DNA of 64,000 bases from Mytilus galloprovincialis. Its lineage: Eukaryota; Mollusca; Bivalvia; Mytilida; Mytilidae. Within the stretch, counting starts at the first letter, position 1; each line of letters begins with the position of its first letter. The stretch is from positions 52,907,078 to 52,971,077 of the forward strand of contig NC_134841.1 of assembly GCF_965363235.1 (NCBI RefSeq), given 5' to 3'. The notes under the pieces were generated by a model. It searched no databases. It was given only the letters and a program-made list of their open reading frames with translations, and was not told where the DNA came from. Below, piece by piece: positions 43,021 through 55,789 of the stretch. Made by a program: the position numbers and the translations under genes.

Positions 43021-46000
43021 TTCATATGGAAAAAAGTAAAATCACAAAAATACTGAACTCAGAGGAAAATCAATTCGGAAAGTCTATAATCACATGGCAA
43101 AATCAAATAACAAAACGCATCAAAAACGAATGGAGCCTTTGGCTAAAATGGCTGCATTTTTACCTCAAATTTTACACTTGAGAACAGACAAACCTACGCA
43201 TCTAGGAAAATTTTAAAACATAGCATGCCCTAGATAAATAATTTTCTAATGCATTGTATGTTTTAATAAATTTAAAACTTAAATGGGTTTTGCAGTGCAC
43301 ATGCTTTGCCTTAAAACTTTTCCAGATGCACAGGTTTGTCTGAAAATTTTAAGGTGAAAATGCAGTGGTTTTAGACGAAAGGTCCATCATTTGAATATTG
43401 ATATTCTTTTTAAGACCCTGCTGTCCGTCCGTCCATACATTCCAAAGTTGGCTTCCTTTCTCTTACTTAAGTTATCCCCTTCCAAATATTATGAAACATA
43501 TACACAATGGTTATTACCACAATATACAGATCAAGCTTGAATTGTGGTGCCGTCAATCTTACTGTTCTAGAGTTATGCCCTTTACAAATGCAAACAAATG
43601 CTTAATTTTTCAGTTTTTCCCCCTAAAAAAATCAATCAAGTATAATTTTTAAGATTGGAGTTATCTTCCATTGTCCATGATTATAGTTGAATCAACTACA
43701 ATCAATGCTTAGACAATGCAATGTTTAATTTTGCCTTCCACTGATAAATTTGAGCAATTTTTACTCTTCATTTCTAAAATGTTTGAAAGTCTTATTTGAA
43801 AATTGGAGTTATCTTTCTTTGTCCAGAATGGTTGTTGAATCAACTACAACCAATGCATTATACAATGCAATATTCAATTTTACTTCCAATGATAAATTAA
43901 AGCAATATTTACCATTCAGTGCTTAAAAGCACTTTGATTACCGTTCTGGGGTTATGCCCCTTTACAAATGAAAAAAAAATCTATATAAATTTTTCGTTTC
44001 CATTAAGTTTTCTCAACTAAATGTAATTATATAATGAATTGCATATATAATGATTTTTACCCAATACTTAGTTTAAGTGCAATTTTTGGAAGCTTCACTT
44101 TTACAGTTCTTGAGTTATGTTCCTTTATAGCATTATATGATAGCAGGGGCATCATCTGTGTCCCTATGGACATATTCCCCATTTATTTTTTTATCATTCA
44201 TTTTTTACACTTTACATAGATCACTAGAGGGAATTTGGAGATAAGGGTTGCCCTAGGTAGAACTTGAAAAAAAAAAAAAATTACGTTTGAATAAGGGAAA
44301 AGTTGTAATTTTGAAATACTAATTCATGTTTGCTTAAATCAAATACATGGAACAGTTTCTCGATATTATAGAATCTTTTGTGATTTCATGTTGCTTTTTA
44401 AAATGATTGATTTACTTTTAACTTGATAATAAAATTTTACAAATGTAAAATGTATTTCAATACAAAAACTTTGCAAAAGTAATTGGTAATTTAATACATT
44501 ACATTGATAAATGCATATAATTGAAAAAAAGGAAGATATGGTATGGTTGCTTATAAGACAACTCTTCACAAGAGACCAAGTGACACAGAAATTAACAACT
44601 ATATGTCCCAGTACAATGAGCAAACCCCACACTACATAGTCAGCTTACATTTCTATTCATTATTTTGTACATAAATTAGTCCGTTAGTTTCCCAATTTGA
44701 ATTGTTAAAGATTTGTCATTTCTGACCCTTTTTAGAGCTGACTATGTTATATGGGCTTTGCTCATGCATATTTAATGCATGGTTTAGTCAAAGTAATTGT
44801 AATATAATTCAAACTAAATTACAATGTTTATTGCCCCATGCCTGCTGTGCATGCTTAACAATTTCAATTTTCGAGAAATTATTGTGTTTCATATGTGGAC
44901 GCATTTAATTATACAAAGTTTTGTAATATCGTTTTAGGTTTGAAGAACTTATGATGAAGCATAGTTTGAAATATGAAAGCAGAGAATTGCCAGTTAAAAT
45001 CAGTACTATTACACACTGTGACAGCTTACGTTAGATGATTTAGATCTACAGTTATTAAGCAGATTGTATCATAACTTGCCTCAATTGTATTCTTGAAAAC
45101 CTCGATGTTAAAAAAAATTATAGTGTCCTTTTGCCACATAACACCACAGAATAGTCTAGAATGTTCAGCTTTTGATTACTTCTACAGTATGGCACAATGT
45201 ATTGCATTTCATTATAGAAATTTCATTATAGAAATAGATAGACCCAACAGTTGAAGTTTTATGACTTAACGAATCCCCAAAAATGTACAGAACTGAACTT
45301 AATGATTATGGAGATCTATATCAAATTGAACTTTTCTAACCATTGTGAATGCCTCTATCTATAATTTCATAAATTATTTATTTATGTTATTGTATTGAAA
45401 TATGTATAATTATCTCTATACCTTTGTAATTTGGTTTGTGAGAATAAAGATATATGTGACCAAGGAAAAAGCAACTTCATTTTATTGTTTAGGACTTTAA
45501 TATAAAATTTGCAATTTTGATATTTTAGACTTAATTCTCTGTGTTTTATAATTCATTGTATTTTATATTTTTCGTTTCTATTTATGAAGACAGGATTTAA
45601 ATCAACATGCTTTGATATGCATTTAATTCTCAGTTTGAAATTGAGTGACAGGTTTTACTTTGTTAGCTGATTAGTGACATTTTACCTCATTCATAATTAT
45701 ATGCTTTTAAATAACATAATCAGATTAGTAAATTTACTTCATTCTTCAAGTTCTAAAAATAGTTGTTTTTTTGTCAGTGAACATTGTTACTTAAATTAAT
45801 TGTTATTTGTTATGTTTATTCTTGTCATTTCAATTATGTATAAATACTTGCTTATAAGTTTGATTATAAGCAATTTAAGATTTGGACTCAGGACTTACAC
45901 TGAACACAGTCCATCTGTAATAAAAGTATTTCTATGTTGAATTATTGGTTTATTCATCGCTAGTTCCATGGTCTCAGTAGTTAGTTTTCACCAGAGTTTC

Positions 46001-46379
46001 AGTCCCAGATTTCTTTTTGCTATTCAGAGCAATTGTTCGTTTTGTGATCAGGTGCATCATACAATTTCAGTAACAAGAGGCCATTCAGTCAGGTTCTTGT
46101 TACACAACCCTACAAGTCACCCAGTTATCCCGGAGACAGATATAACAACTGAATACCACAGAACACCCAAAATAAACCACAGTACTACACAAAAACCATA
46201 ACCAAAGTACTGAAGTACAGAACAACGGATGATCGCAAGTTCTTGTGGATGGTCACAAGCACTTGTCTAAAAAAAATAAAAAATCTTTATACCTGAAAGT
46301 GAGGTTAAAGTACAGATGTAATTTTTTTTCTGAGACAAGTTCTTGTGTGGAAGATAAATAAATGAAAGGGAATTCATCA

Positions 46380-46790
46380 ATGATAATCACCTTATAACTA
46401 TTATATATATATATTTATTATATACTTAGTAGTAAATACAGATAAATTGTATGTGTAATACAATCAATGGCAAGCGTGCTGTATCATCCACCCGTGATGA
46501 TATCGATATCAGCACGGTTGCAAAAGCTTTATCACACCTGTAATCTGTATGAAGTCAGGTCATCGATTGCACTCACTGTTGCAAAGGCTTTACCAAAACC
46601 CTAATCTGTATGACGTCATGTATAGTCTGTATGACGTCATTTCAAACCTTATCTGTATGAAGTCATGTCACATAAAAAACATCTACTTGAGATATATGTA
46701 TATAATAAAGATTATATGATATGACGTTTTCAATATCGCATCCGTATCAACCCGAGACACCAATATAATCCCAAGAGCTCTGATAATCAC
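46380..46790 (+). repeat. CTGTATGACGTCATG repeat, copy 1
   Basis: Matches 55,790-56,215 almost throughout: AGTAGTAAATACAGATAAAT, CCACCCGTGATGATATCGAT, CTTTATCACACCT, then tandem CTGTATGACGTCAT units. Perfect TGACGTCA (CRE/ATF consensus) sits at 46611-46618 and 46632-46639; other units read TGAAGTCA. It ends with one arm of the hairpin seen at 56,101-56,220 (TTTTCAATATCGCATCCGTA). Confidence 0.85.
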
Positions 46791-47340
46791 TGTAATAACT
46801 ATTATTTATCATATGTTTAGTAGTAAATAAAGTAGTTTTGCATATGTGATAAATAGCCTGCTGTTTAATCCATATCGCGCAACTTTGATGCGCACCTTTT
46901 ATCACACCCCTACCCTTTATCGCATACCCTTTATCACACCCCTACTTTTTTTTTCTTTTTTTTTTTAACATGAAGTCAGTTTTTATTTATGTAAGCTTAA
47001 AAAAAAAATTCCTCAAAATAGGTCCAATAGAACGGTCATTCGGGAGTGACGTAATTTATTGAATGAAGTCATTGTTAGGTATGTGACGTCAAGAAGGTCA
47101 AGTTTTCATATTTTTTGGCACACTAAATGCAACTATAATAAATACAAAACACACAAAAAATACAATAATAAACAAAATATTTTTAAAACAACAGCACACA
47201 AATTGTAAGGTAACCCAGGTGCTTCAGATAAGTAATTGAGAAGCAAGACAAAAGTAGAACTGAAGGTAACCCAGTGCTATGGATCAGAAAACAGTTCATA
47301 TAATATAATACTCTCCTGTTGAAATATATGATAAAGCGTA
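46791..47340. other. CTTTATCACACCCCTAC units and AT-rich DNA
   Basis: 46,895-46,950 repeats CCTTTATCACACCCCTAC / CCCTTTATCGCATA three times. TGACGTCA occurs at 47084-47091. Otherwise unremarkable. Confidence 0.6.
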
Positions 47341-47473
47341 TAATACATGGCAAAATCCGTATCACATGCCATATCACCCTCGACCAATATCATCCCTCGG
47401 GCCTAAAGGCCCTTGGGCTAATATTGGTGTCTCGGGATGATACGACATATGATACGGATTTTGCCATGTATTA
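47341..47473. repeat. Foldback, TAATACATGGCAAAATCCGT arms
   Basis: The arms 47341-47368 and 47446-47473 are inverted repeats with one mismatch in 28. Inside, ACCAATAT...CCTCGGGCC-TAAA-GGCCCTTGGG...ATATTGGT makes a second hairpin. The whole can form a nearly continuous stem. It shares the inner text (ACCAATAT, TCGGG-TGATA) with the foldback at 56,101. Confidence 0.85.
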
Positions 47474-47479
47474 TTCTCT

Positions 47480-47790
47480 CTCTATATATATATATATATA
47501 AACGAGTCTAAATTGAAAACTACGTTCAAACCTATGATTGCGTTGGATAAAAACCGCAATTTTTATACGTGTGCAGAAGGGTCTAAAAACAGCACAAACA
47601 ACATTTTCCAAAAGACCAAAAAAGTGAAAAAGTATATTTAAACAAACGCATTTGACTAACAGGTCGAACAACTGATGTTCTTTAACCCTGCTGACTGCCA
47701 TTGGCGATTGCCAAATAAAATTGATCACAAGATGTAACAAAATGGATCTTAATATAAATTTAATTTATATATATATATATATATATTGTA
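47480..47790. repeat. TA-flanked repeat, inverted copy at 50,748-51,027
   Basis: 47,508-47,762 matches the reverse complement of 50,748-51,027 over about 255 bp (CCGCAATTTTTATACGTGTG, GGTCGAACAACTGATGTTCT, CTGACTGCCATTGGCGATTG). Both copies are bordered by TA dinucleotide runs (47,480-47,501 and 47,763-47,788 here), so the element may insert into or generate (TA)n. Confidence 0.85.
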
Positions 47791-48415
47791 GTGATACAAA
47801 TCAATATATTCTGGTTTATATTATATTAATATTTGTATATTACAGTTGCATGTATGTATAATTTTTTAATCCATTTGTATATCATTCTATTCTACTAATA
47901 ATTAATTGTGCCGTGCAAGTGCATAGTTGACACTATTCTCTAATAATTCGATTTTTCTTATATATAGGATTTGAGTAGGCGTTCATATTTTCCCCCAAAA
48001 GGTGAGAGCAAGGACCAATAACTCTGCATGTATCTGTATATAATCTTCACCTCCTTTACATGAGATTGCAATTGTTCTTCAGATATTCGTCCGCATGCGT
48101 TTACACGATTTCTGTACATCTGCATAGATATTGATAATTTTTACTTACATACAATATAAAACATTTTAATCTTATCAAATTATGTTTAAAAAAAAAATGT
48201 TTGATGAGTATTCATTAAAGAAATGAATATAAATAGCAAGCAATAAGGAATGTATTTTGCACTTGATGATGTCGGCGTATTTATCATGTTTATAGATCGG
48301 ATAAAAACCCAAAACTAATTTACATTATGGAAATTTAGGCGATAGCAATACATCAGAATGACCTCAAGGTCAAATTAAAATTACAAAATATACGATAGAA
48401 CATTAAAATTACTTT
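47791..48415. other. Intergenic, nothing recognised
   Basis: AT-rich, non-coding. Confidence 0.45.
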
Positions 48416-48729
48416 ACAAAATACAGAATACATTTGTATTAATCCAGAATCATATTATTCTATAAATGTAGAATTGTGTCCCTTCTAATAAATATACAAA
48501 CATAAATCCCATGAATATTAGCAGATAAAATCGTATTCATTTTTTTTTAATTTCCTAATCACAGGGTCCTTTCACACATTACAAAATTTAACATAACTAT
48601 TCACACTTCCATACCAATACACAACATTCATATTTATAAATAGTCAGTATACCAATGCATAATTAACATTCATCTTCATAAAAGTCCAGATTGTGAACAT
48701 ATAGAGAGATAAGTTATAGCATGGAAGTA

Positions 48730-48756
48730 TTATATTGACAATATAATACTTCCATG
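48730..48756. repeat. Short perfect hairpin
   Basis: ATGGAAGTATTATATTGACAATATAATACTTCCAT (48,721-48,755) is a near-perfect palindrome with 16-bp arms, absent from the matching place in the left arm (about 16,200). Confidence 0.8.
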
Positions 48757-49539
48757 GTTATAGCTACCAAATTAAGAAGTGTTGGGTATGTGTAGATACA
48801 CCATAGGAGGGACTTAATTTCACGAGAAAACTATCTTATACGTTCAGGTATTTCACATCCGATCTTTTATGGTAATATTTTTTACAAAGCACAAAAATAT
48901 GTCAGTATTCATCTCAAAAGCTAACTAAACCTTTAAACAAACTTATCAAGAAGGGATATAGTTACGATACTGTTGTCAGGTCATTAAAGATTGAATATTT
49001 TGGCTTTAATAGTGATTCACGTATAGGGTCTTTGCATCGGAATTAAACACATTTATTCTAAAACCAGTTGTTGGCATGCCACTGGTTATGTTCTTTTCAT
49101 ATATTTTATGATGGTATAATACTAAACCCCTATAACGGGAGGGATTGTTCTTGATATTCATATGATGAAGACGTAATCTTTCAATCAGTTTAATTAAGGT
49201 CTGGAGCTGGCATGTCAGTAACTGCTATTACTGTTATTTATGTATTATTGTCATTTTGTTCTGACATCGGACTCCGACTTGTCTTAAACTGAGTTTTACT
49301 ATGTGTATCGTTATGCTTTTGTTTTTTCTACATTGACTAGAGGTATAGGAGGAGGGTTGAAATATCAAAAAACATGTTTAACCCCGCCACATTTTTGCAC
49401 CTGTCCCAAGGCAGGAGCCTCTGGCCTTTGGAACTTTTGGTCCTCGGCGATCTTCAACTCTGTAGTTGTTATGGCTTTCAAACTTTTTACATTTGAGCAT
49501 AGTTTTGTGTGGACGTAGCGCGCGTCTGGTGTATACAAA

Positions 49540-49955
49540 TATTTGTTAATCTGTTACCTTTAGATGGCTATTATTCGTTTGTTTCTCTGTCCTATACTTT
49601 CTCGTATTTATCTGTTTACCTGTCGTGTAATGGTGTCATTTTAATGTTATAATTAACACTGCCATTAAAGCGGGAGATTTGGCATGCCACAAAACTAGGT
49701 TCAACCCATCATTTTTTCATAAAATGCCCTGTACCAAGTCAGGGAAATGGCCATTGTTACATTATAGTTCGTTTCTGTGTGTGTTAGGTTTCGGTGTTGT
49801 GTCTCTGTTGTGTCGTAGTTCTCTTCTATTTGATACGTTTCCCTCAGTTTTAGTTTGTAACTCGGATTTGTTTTTTTTTCTATCGATTTATGAATTTTGA
49901 ACAGCGGTATACTTCTGTTGCCTTTATTTAGTCTTGTAAGATTTAAAATTAGAAA
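49540..49955 (+). repeat. Dispersed repeat (GCATGCCACAAAACTAGGTT family)
   Basis: Blocks GTTTCTCTGTCCTATACTTT, GCATGCCACAAAACTAGGTT, CTGTACCAAGTCAGG, ATAGTTCGTTTCTGTGTGTG and GAACAGCGGTATACTTCTGT follow each other. I recognise it as a common mussel repeat. ORFs on both strands are artefacts. Confidence 0.7.
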
Positions 49956-50745
49956 ATTTAGAAAAAGATTTTTATTATGTTTGTAAAACCATGACATACA
50001 GAAAAAGAAGGAAACTGCCCCTATTTCAACCAACAAATCAAGCCGAATTTAACAGAATTCTGGTTAATAATGGTGTTGTAGCAAACAGGATAGTTTTGAA
50101 AATAATAACACTGTTTTCATTGTTGTTTGTCTTATTGTTTGTCATACTTGTTTTATCTGTTCCCGGGGTTTGTCTTTTGTTTATTGATTGCCTTCTTTAT
50201 CCTCCCAGTGTTGTATTCCTTCTGTAATTTGGTAAATTGTTTTAAACTTGATCATGAGTTTTATTTTTATTTAAGATTTTATAGCTAATTTATTCAACTT
50301 TATTACTTTAAATTGTAACCTCCAAGTTAGGAGCTACTTGTAATTGAAATGTTATAAAAACTTACTTGACATAGGTATATCAATGGTTATCAGCCCCTCT
50401 TTAATAACTTAATTTGAAGGGAAAAACACACAAAAAAATGACTTTCTGATCCAATAGTTTGCATTGATAGTTGCCACTGAACGTTAAGCAAAAAAAAAAA
50501 ATCAAATCAATCCAATACACTTAATGCAAAGAAGCACTGGCAGTACTCATAGTCTATCCGATCTTTACGAAAACTTTTGTAAGCCATTAGTGCACACAAA
50601 TTAAGTGCTGCATAAATAAAAGGAGATGAGATGTCATTGTCAATGTGACAGAAACCCAACGTCAGAAATAACCAAAAACTTTTTAGGGAGACGTGTAATC
50701 TGCACGAGTTGTATATATACAAGTTTGTCGTTTTCTGTTTAGTAT
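49956..50745. other. Intergenic, nothing recognised
   Basis: Short opposing ORFs without domains. Confidence 0.4.
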
Positions 50746-50747
50746 TA

Positions 50748-51131
<384 letters not shown>

Positions 51132-51175
51132 TCTAACATGTTAGGTCTGTAAATTTGCTTTCGCAAATTTTATGT

Positions 51176-51275
51176 TCTTCCCTCGCCGGGATTCGAACCC
51201 ATGCTACTGAGATATCGTGACACCAAATCGCCTGCACTGCAGCCGTCCCACTAGACCACACGACCACCTGGGCTT
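51176..51275 (-). mobile_element. tRNA-derived SINE head, copy 1
   Basis: On the - strand it carries a Pol III A box (TGGTCTAGTGG, 51258-51248) and B box (GGGTTCGAATCCC, 51200-51188) about 50 bp apart, a gap that fits a long-variable-arm tRNA ancestor. No acceptor stem can be formed, so it is not a tRNA gene. It is flanked by a short palindromic AAATTTGC-TTTCGC-AAATTT. No SINE body or tail is identified. Confidence 0.65.
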
Positions 51276-51388
51276 CTCGCGAAAGCAAATTTACAGATCT
51301 AACATTGTTATATGTTATATATTTACAACTCGTCTAATCATTAACTCAACATTGTTAGATCTGTAAATTTGCTTTTGCAAATTTTTGG

Positions 51389-51490
51389 TTCTTCCCTCGC
51401 CGGGATTCGAACCCATGCTACTGAGATATCGTGACACCAAATCGCCTGCCCTGTAGCCGTCCCGCTAGACCACACGACCACCTGCGCTTC
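51389..51490 (-). mobile_element. tRNA-derived SINE head, copy 2
   Basis: Same unit as 51,176-51,275, about 213 bp further along, with A and B boxes intact and few differences (CCTGCCCTGTAG for CCTGCACTGCAG). Confidence 0.65.
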
Positions 51491-51807
51491 ATAAAAATGG
51501 AGCTTTCGGTGGCCGGGTGTTACCTTTCCACGTCAGTTTTAATCTAGTGTCGTACTACAGTACATGGTATATAAGGCATGGAGATGATATGTTTACAGAT
51601 CAGCTAAATTATCTATAGTAAAGAATCCTACAAATTAATGTAAGATACAGTCACAGAAAATAATTATATTTATAAGTACGTCTGAGCCAGTGACAACTCT
51701 ACAACAGATTTAACCATCGGATTACCAGCAGTGATGGTGATACATGGCTGTGTACATTATGTATATACAACTCGTATAAACATCAACCCAACAATGTTAG
51801 ATCTTTT

Positions 51808-51888
51808 TGGTTCTTCCCTCGCCGGGATTCGAACCCATGCTACTGAGATACCGTGACACCAAATCGTCTGCACTGTAGCCGTCCCGCT
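51808..51888 (-). mobile_element. tRNA-derived SINE head, copy 3, truncated
   Basis: The third copy keeps the B box (GATTCGAACCC on the + strand) and ends within the A box region (GTCCCGCTTTTC). Confidence 0.6.
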
Positions 51889-51999
51889 TTTCTTTATTAA
51901 AATAAATCATTAGATATAATACATATTAAAACTGGTAAAACTAATCAAATATAAACAACATTAATCAATATGCATACAGTAATACAAACAATACAGTTT

Positions 52000-53690
52000 G
52001 TCACCTACATATCATACATTTACAAATCAAAAACTAAGACATCATCTGTCTCTTGTACAATTGGATTATCTTTTAGAAAATTCTTTTCAAAAACATTACT
52101 CTTGTTATTTTGCTTACACAGGTATACATAAAAATATGTTACATAATGTTTCAATGTATATTAGAACAGTTTTGTCAAATGTACATTTTTCTGTCCATTT
52201 TTCAGTAAATTTCTTCTTCGAAAGATACAGAACCTAGCTACTGACAATACAAAATTCACACCTTTCGTTTTCCATCTGAGTCCATTTAATAACAACATTT
52301 CACTATGTACTAAACTTATTTTATCAGAGTCACAATTTTCAAATATTTTACATAGTGAACATCTAGTGAAAAGGCTTCCAAAACACATAAACATGTTTCC
52401 AAATTTTACACAATTCCGCTTCATCTAAAGCATATAATTTTTTCCAAATAATCACGAAAGTATTCTAGTTCATCACAGTTGATGAATACATGCATAATAT
52501 CTTAATTTTCTTTATGACATACATCACACAATTCAGAATCAGACAGCCCAATTTTCTTTAATTTCACATTATGCATTATTTTATAATCCAACTCTATCAT
52601 TTTTGAAGGTTTCCAAAACACATAAACATATTTCCAAATTTTACACAATTCCGCTTCATCTAAAGTATATAATTTTTTCCATATAATTGGCCCAATAGGC
52701 CCTTCAATTATGTCTTCTAACACACATTGATATAATTTTTTTAAATTACAGGGTACATTTTTTATCAATACAGATATATCTATTGTCTTATCAATATTTC
52801 TGTATTGTACATTATTGTCGATAGTATTCTTTCATTCATCTGGTATAATAGATAATAAACACTGATACATATCAATTACATATTGAATATTTACATAATC
52901 ACATACATTAGCAATCATATCTACAATTGCATTTTTGGTAAAAACCCAGTCTTAACCTCATAACAAATATCTTTGATAGTCACAATACGAGTTCGTATGA
53001 AATCATACCAAATAACAGTTTTATCATATAAAACAATTTTTGGATTATAGAACAAAGGTTGATCATATATATTTTCAACAGTTAACTGGAAATCTAGCTT
53101 ACAATCCTAGGGAGTACAAAGCTTGACACATTTCTTGATAAACCATAGAAATACATTTTAATTCATAATTTGGTATTTTTGTATACACTATTTCTAAAAA
53201 AAAAATACACAAAATATTTGAATATATAATTTCCATAACATATGAAACTGATCATCAATTAGTCTACCTATATATTTCAACCTAAATGCATACATTTTAC
53301 ATTTGATATCAGACAACTGTAACCCACCTTTTACATTTTACATCAACTATAGAACTATATTTAACTAAATGGGATCTATTTTCCCATATAAAATTTACAC
53401 ATAATCTTTTAATTTCTATATATGCCCACTCTGGCATAGATGTAACAAATAATGCATACCAAAATCTTGACAACATTAAAGTATTTACAACAGTGACTTT
53501 TCCTTGTAAAGTTAGTTGTCTCTGTAACCACACGTTCAGAAGACTTCTTACTTTCTTTCTTTTATTTTTCCAATTCATGTCATCACACAGTGATTTTTTA
53601 GGACCAATATAAACCCCAAGTAACTGTATAGCATCTTTACAAACTTGTGGTTTCAAAGCAAAATGTATAGATTCAATGTAAGACTTAAGT
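52000..53690 (-). pseudogene. Tx1/L1-type LINE ORF2, C-terminal third
   Basis: - strand fragments in order: 53,656-53,309 with LLGVYIGPKK, MNWKNKRKKV, WLQRQLTLQGKVTVVNTLML; about 53,090-52,830 with FYNPKIVLYDKTVIWYDF and IKDICYEV, broken by stops; 52,768-52,502 with IWKKLYTLDEAELCKIWKYV and KIGLSDSELCDVCHKEN (Cys pair of the zf-RVT region); 52,424-52,161, the final Cys/His and WKTKGVNFVL region. This is the thumb and C-terminal zinc region typical of L1-like Tx1 elements. It has multiple stops and frameshifts and is dead. A duplicated stretch (52,380-52,440 and 52,610-52,680, CATAAACAT-TTTCCAAATTTTAC) shows a local repeat. Confidence 0.8.
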
Positions 53691-54400
53691 TTCTAGGGAC
53701 AACACTGATCAAAAGACCAATATGCATGATAAAGCAAACATATAATTCATATAGTTATTAAAGTCTGTGGCTGCTGTTTTTTTTTAAACTCATGATCAAG
53801 TTAATAACAAAATTACTAAATTAAAAAATGAATGCAATACTAACAGAATACAGAAGGTCAATCAATGAACAACCAATAAGTAAGAAACATTGATCCCCAA
53901 AAATTAAGGGCTACATCTGAGGGAGACCAGAACCTGGTTTCTTGCAAGGCACTCACTGTGAACACAATTTGATATAGAGACAAGCGTTTGGTTTTGACAT
54001 TTCCTATACATGAGGCATTTGCCTCACTGTAGTTAAGGCCTTGTAATAATAAAAGTGGGGTAAGTGTTCCTGAGACAATATACCTCAAGTGAAAAAAAAT
54101 GAATTCAGACATTTCAAGTATTTTTAAGCAATATTAAGTAATACTTATTATTAAAAGATTTGGGAAGTGTTTCCCGATTTTTTTTTTTGGAAAAAAGATG
54201 AATTTATGGAGAATCTGGTGCCATCTTATACTTTCAATTAGACCTGCTGAGTTATTTATTTTCAATACATTGCAAGTCAGGTAATTTATTTTCAAACTAC
54301 CACAGAACAAACCATTTATTTTTTTGATTATCAAGGCTGAGTTATATATTTTCAAAATCCTCCTGCCCCCCCCCCCCCCCCCACCCCTTAGAATATCAAA
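53691..54400. repeat. Unrelated sequence breaking the LINE
   Basis: Between the LINE's middle and C-terminal parts lies a stretch with mussel-repeat text (GGGCTACATCTGAGGGAGAC, GCCTTGTAATAATAAAAGTG) and a C-run at 54,366-54,382. The RT catalytic YxDD block, expected here, is not found. Confidence 0.6.
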
Positions 54401-54690
54401 TGATCGTCCCCTTACATTTTACAGCACTATTTATACCATTATAAAATATTTCAATCCATTTTTCAAATCTATCACCAAATCCATATTTTCTTAACACATA
54501 TAACAAATATTTATGACTCTGTCAAATGCTTTTTCCTGATCTTATTACATTATATACCCTTCAAGTTCATCTTTTTCAATAAGTTCTATAATACTTCTTA
54601 CATTTGCAATATTATTTGATATATTATCCCTACCAATAATACAACATGTTTGATCATTAGATACAATCTTAGGTAACACTACCTGGATTC
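54400..54690 (-). pseudogene. LINE ORF2 RT core fragment
   Basis: On the - strand: VVLPKIVSNDQTCCIIGRDN, NIANVRSIIELIEKDELEGY. After a stop and frame change follows DQEKAFDRV, the palm motif with the first catalytic Asp. This is the standard order 'LP.I...QT....GR.I..N', then 'D..KAFDRV'. It is separated from the RT's N-terminal part (56.3-57.1 kb) by nested repeats. Confidence 0.8.
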
Positions 54691-55740
54691 GAGCGTCACT
54701 GATGAGTCTTTTGTAGACGAAACGCACGTCTGGCGTATTTACAAAATTTAGTCCTGGTATCTATGATGAGTTTATTTACTACCACTGGGTCGATACCACT
54801 GCTAGTGGAGATTTATTTCCCCGAGGGTATCACCAGCCCAGTAGTCAACACTTTTGTGCTGACATGAATTATCATTGATATGGTTATATTTATAAATAAA
54901 CTGTTTACAAAATTTAGAATTTTTGAAATACTAAGGCTTTTCTACCTCAGGCATAGATTACCTTAGCTGTATTTGGCAAAACTTTTAGAGTGGGGTGCTC
55001 ATTTTCGCCATATCTTTCCATGTTTTCTTCGGTTTATGTTCAGGTCTTTATGTTTTTGAAGTATACTGATATTTCTATATGAAGATAACTTCACATGCAA
55101 AATATTCTTAGCTTTAAAACGTGTTTGTTTTGAGAAAAATCATCTGAAAAAGTTTGATTAAAGGGTGTTTGAAATTTCCTAATGTTTTGTCAACGGGGGA
55201 CACATATTCGCCGTTTTTACACATCTAATTTAAACCAAATAACTGCAGCTTTAAACAATATTTATCAAATAAATTTTATTATAGATGAATAGCAGACATT
55301 TGAAAGGTGTAAAAAAAACTGAAGTTTAGGGCAACCAGTCAAAGAATTACTAAGAAATACTTCTTTTAAATCGTTTTTTTCATTCAGGAAATTGACTGAA
55401 AATCGTTGTCCGTTTTTAGGTCCTTTGCGGCATTTGCCGAAATTTAGTCTCATTTTCAAAAATAATCATTTTTGTTAAATAAAATATAATTTACCGGCAT
55501 ATTTCTTCCATTTCAACCATCCTTTGAAGTTTTTACACCTCAAAATCATAAAACGGCGAAATTGTGTCCACGGCGAATATGAGCGCCCCACTCTGGGAAT
55601 TTTGGTCCTCAATGCTCTTCAACTTCGTACTTTATTTGGCATTTTTAACTTTTTTTTATTCGAGCGTCACTGATGAGTCTTTTGTAGACGAAACGCGCGT
55701 CTGGCGTATATACAAAATTTAGTCCTGGTATCTTTGATGA
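54690..55740 (+). repeat. Nested CGTCTGGCG repeat units inside the LINE
   Basis: Two CGAGCGTCACTGATGAGTCT...GTCTGGCG units, at 54,690-54,780 and 55,660-55,740, flank CACTGGGTCGATACCACTGC (54,783) and other blocks in the same family order as at 12,720 and 21,087. The stretch 54,975-55,600 (TTCGCCATATCTTTCCATG ... GGCGAATATGAGCGCCCCAC) is inserted between 'AACTTTTAGA' and 'GGGAATTTTGGTCCTC', with complementary ends GAGTGGGGTGCTCATTTTCGCC and GGCGAATATGAGCGCCCCACTC. It is itself a transposon-like insert. Confidence 0.75.
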
Positions 55741-55789
55741 GTTTATTTAAATCTATTTGCCATTATCCTGGCTAATATTTTTTATTATA

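Larger units (their letters stand above)
42340..49430 (+). mobile_element. Large dispersed element, right inverted copy, with insertions
   Basis: Reverse-complement counterpart of 15,305-18,650, stretched by additional blocks not present on the left: 42,425-43,200 (the repeat of 1,660-2,060), 45,460-46,125 (AT-rich, unidentified) and 46,200-48,415 (several foldbacks and repeats listed separately). On the + strand it ends one module with AATAAA at 45443-45448. No credible protein: the long frame seen in the left copy (16827-17087) is broken here. Confidence 0.75.
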
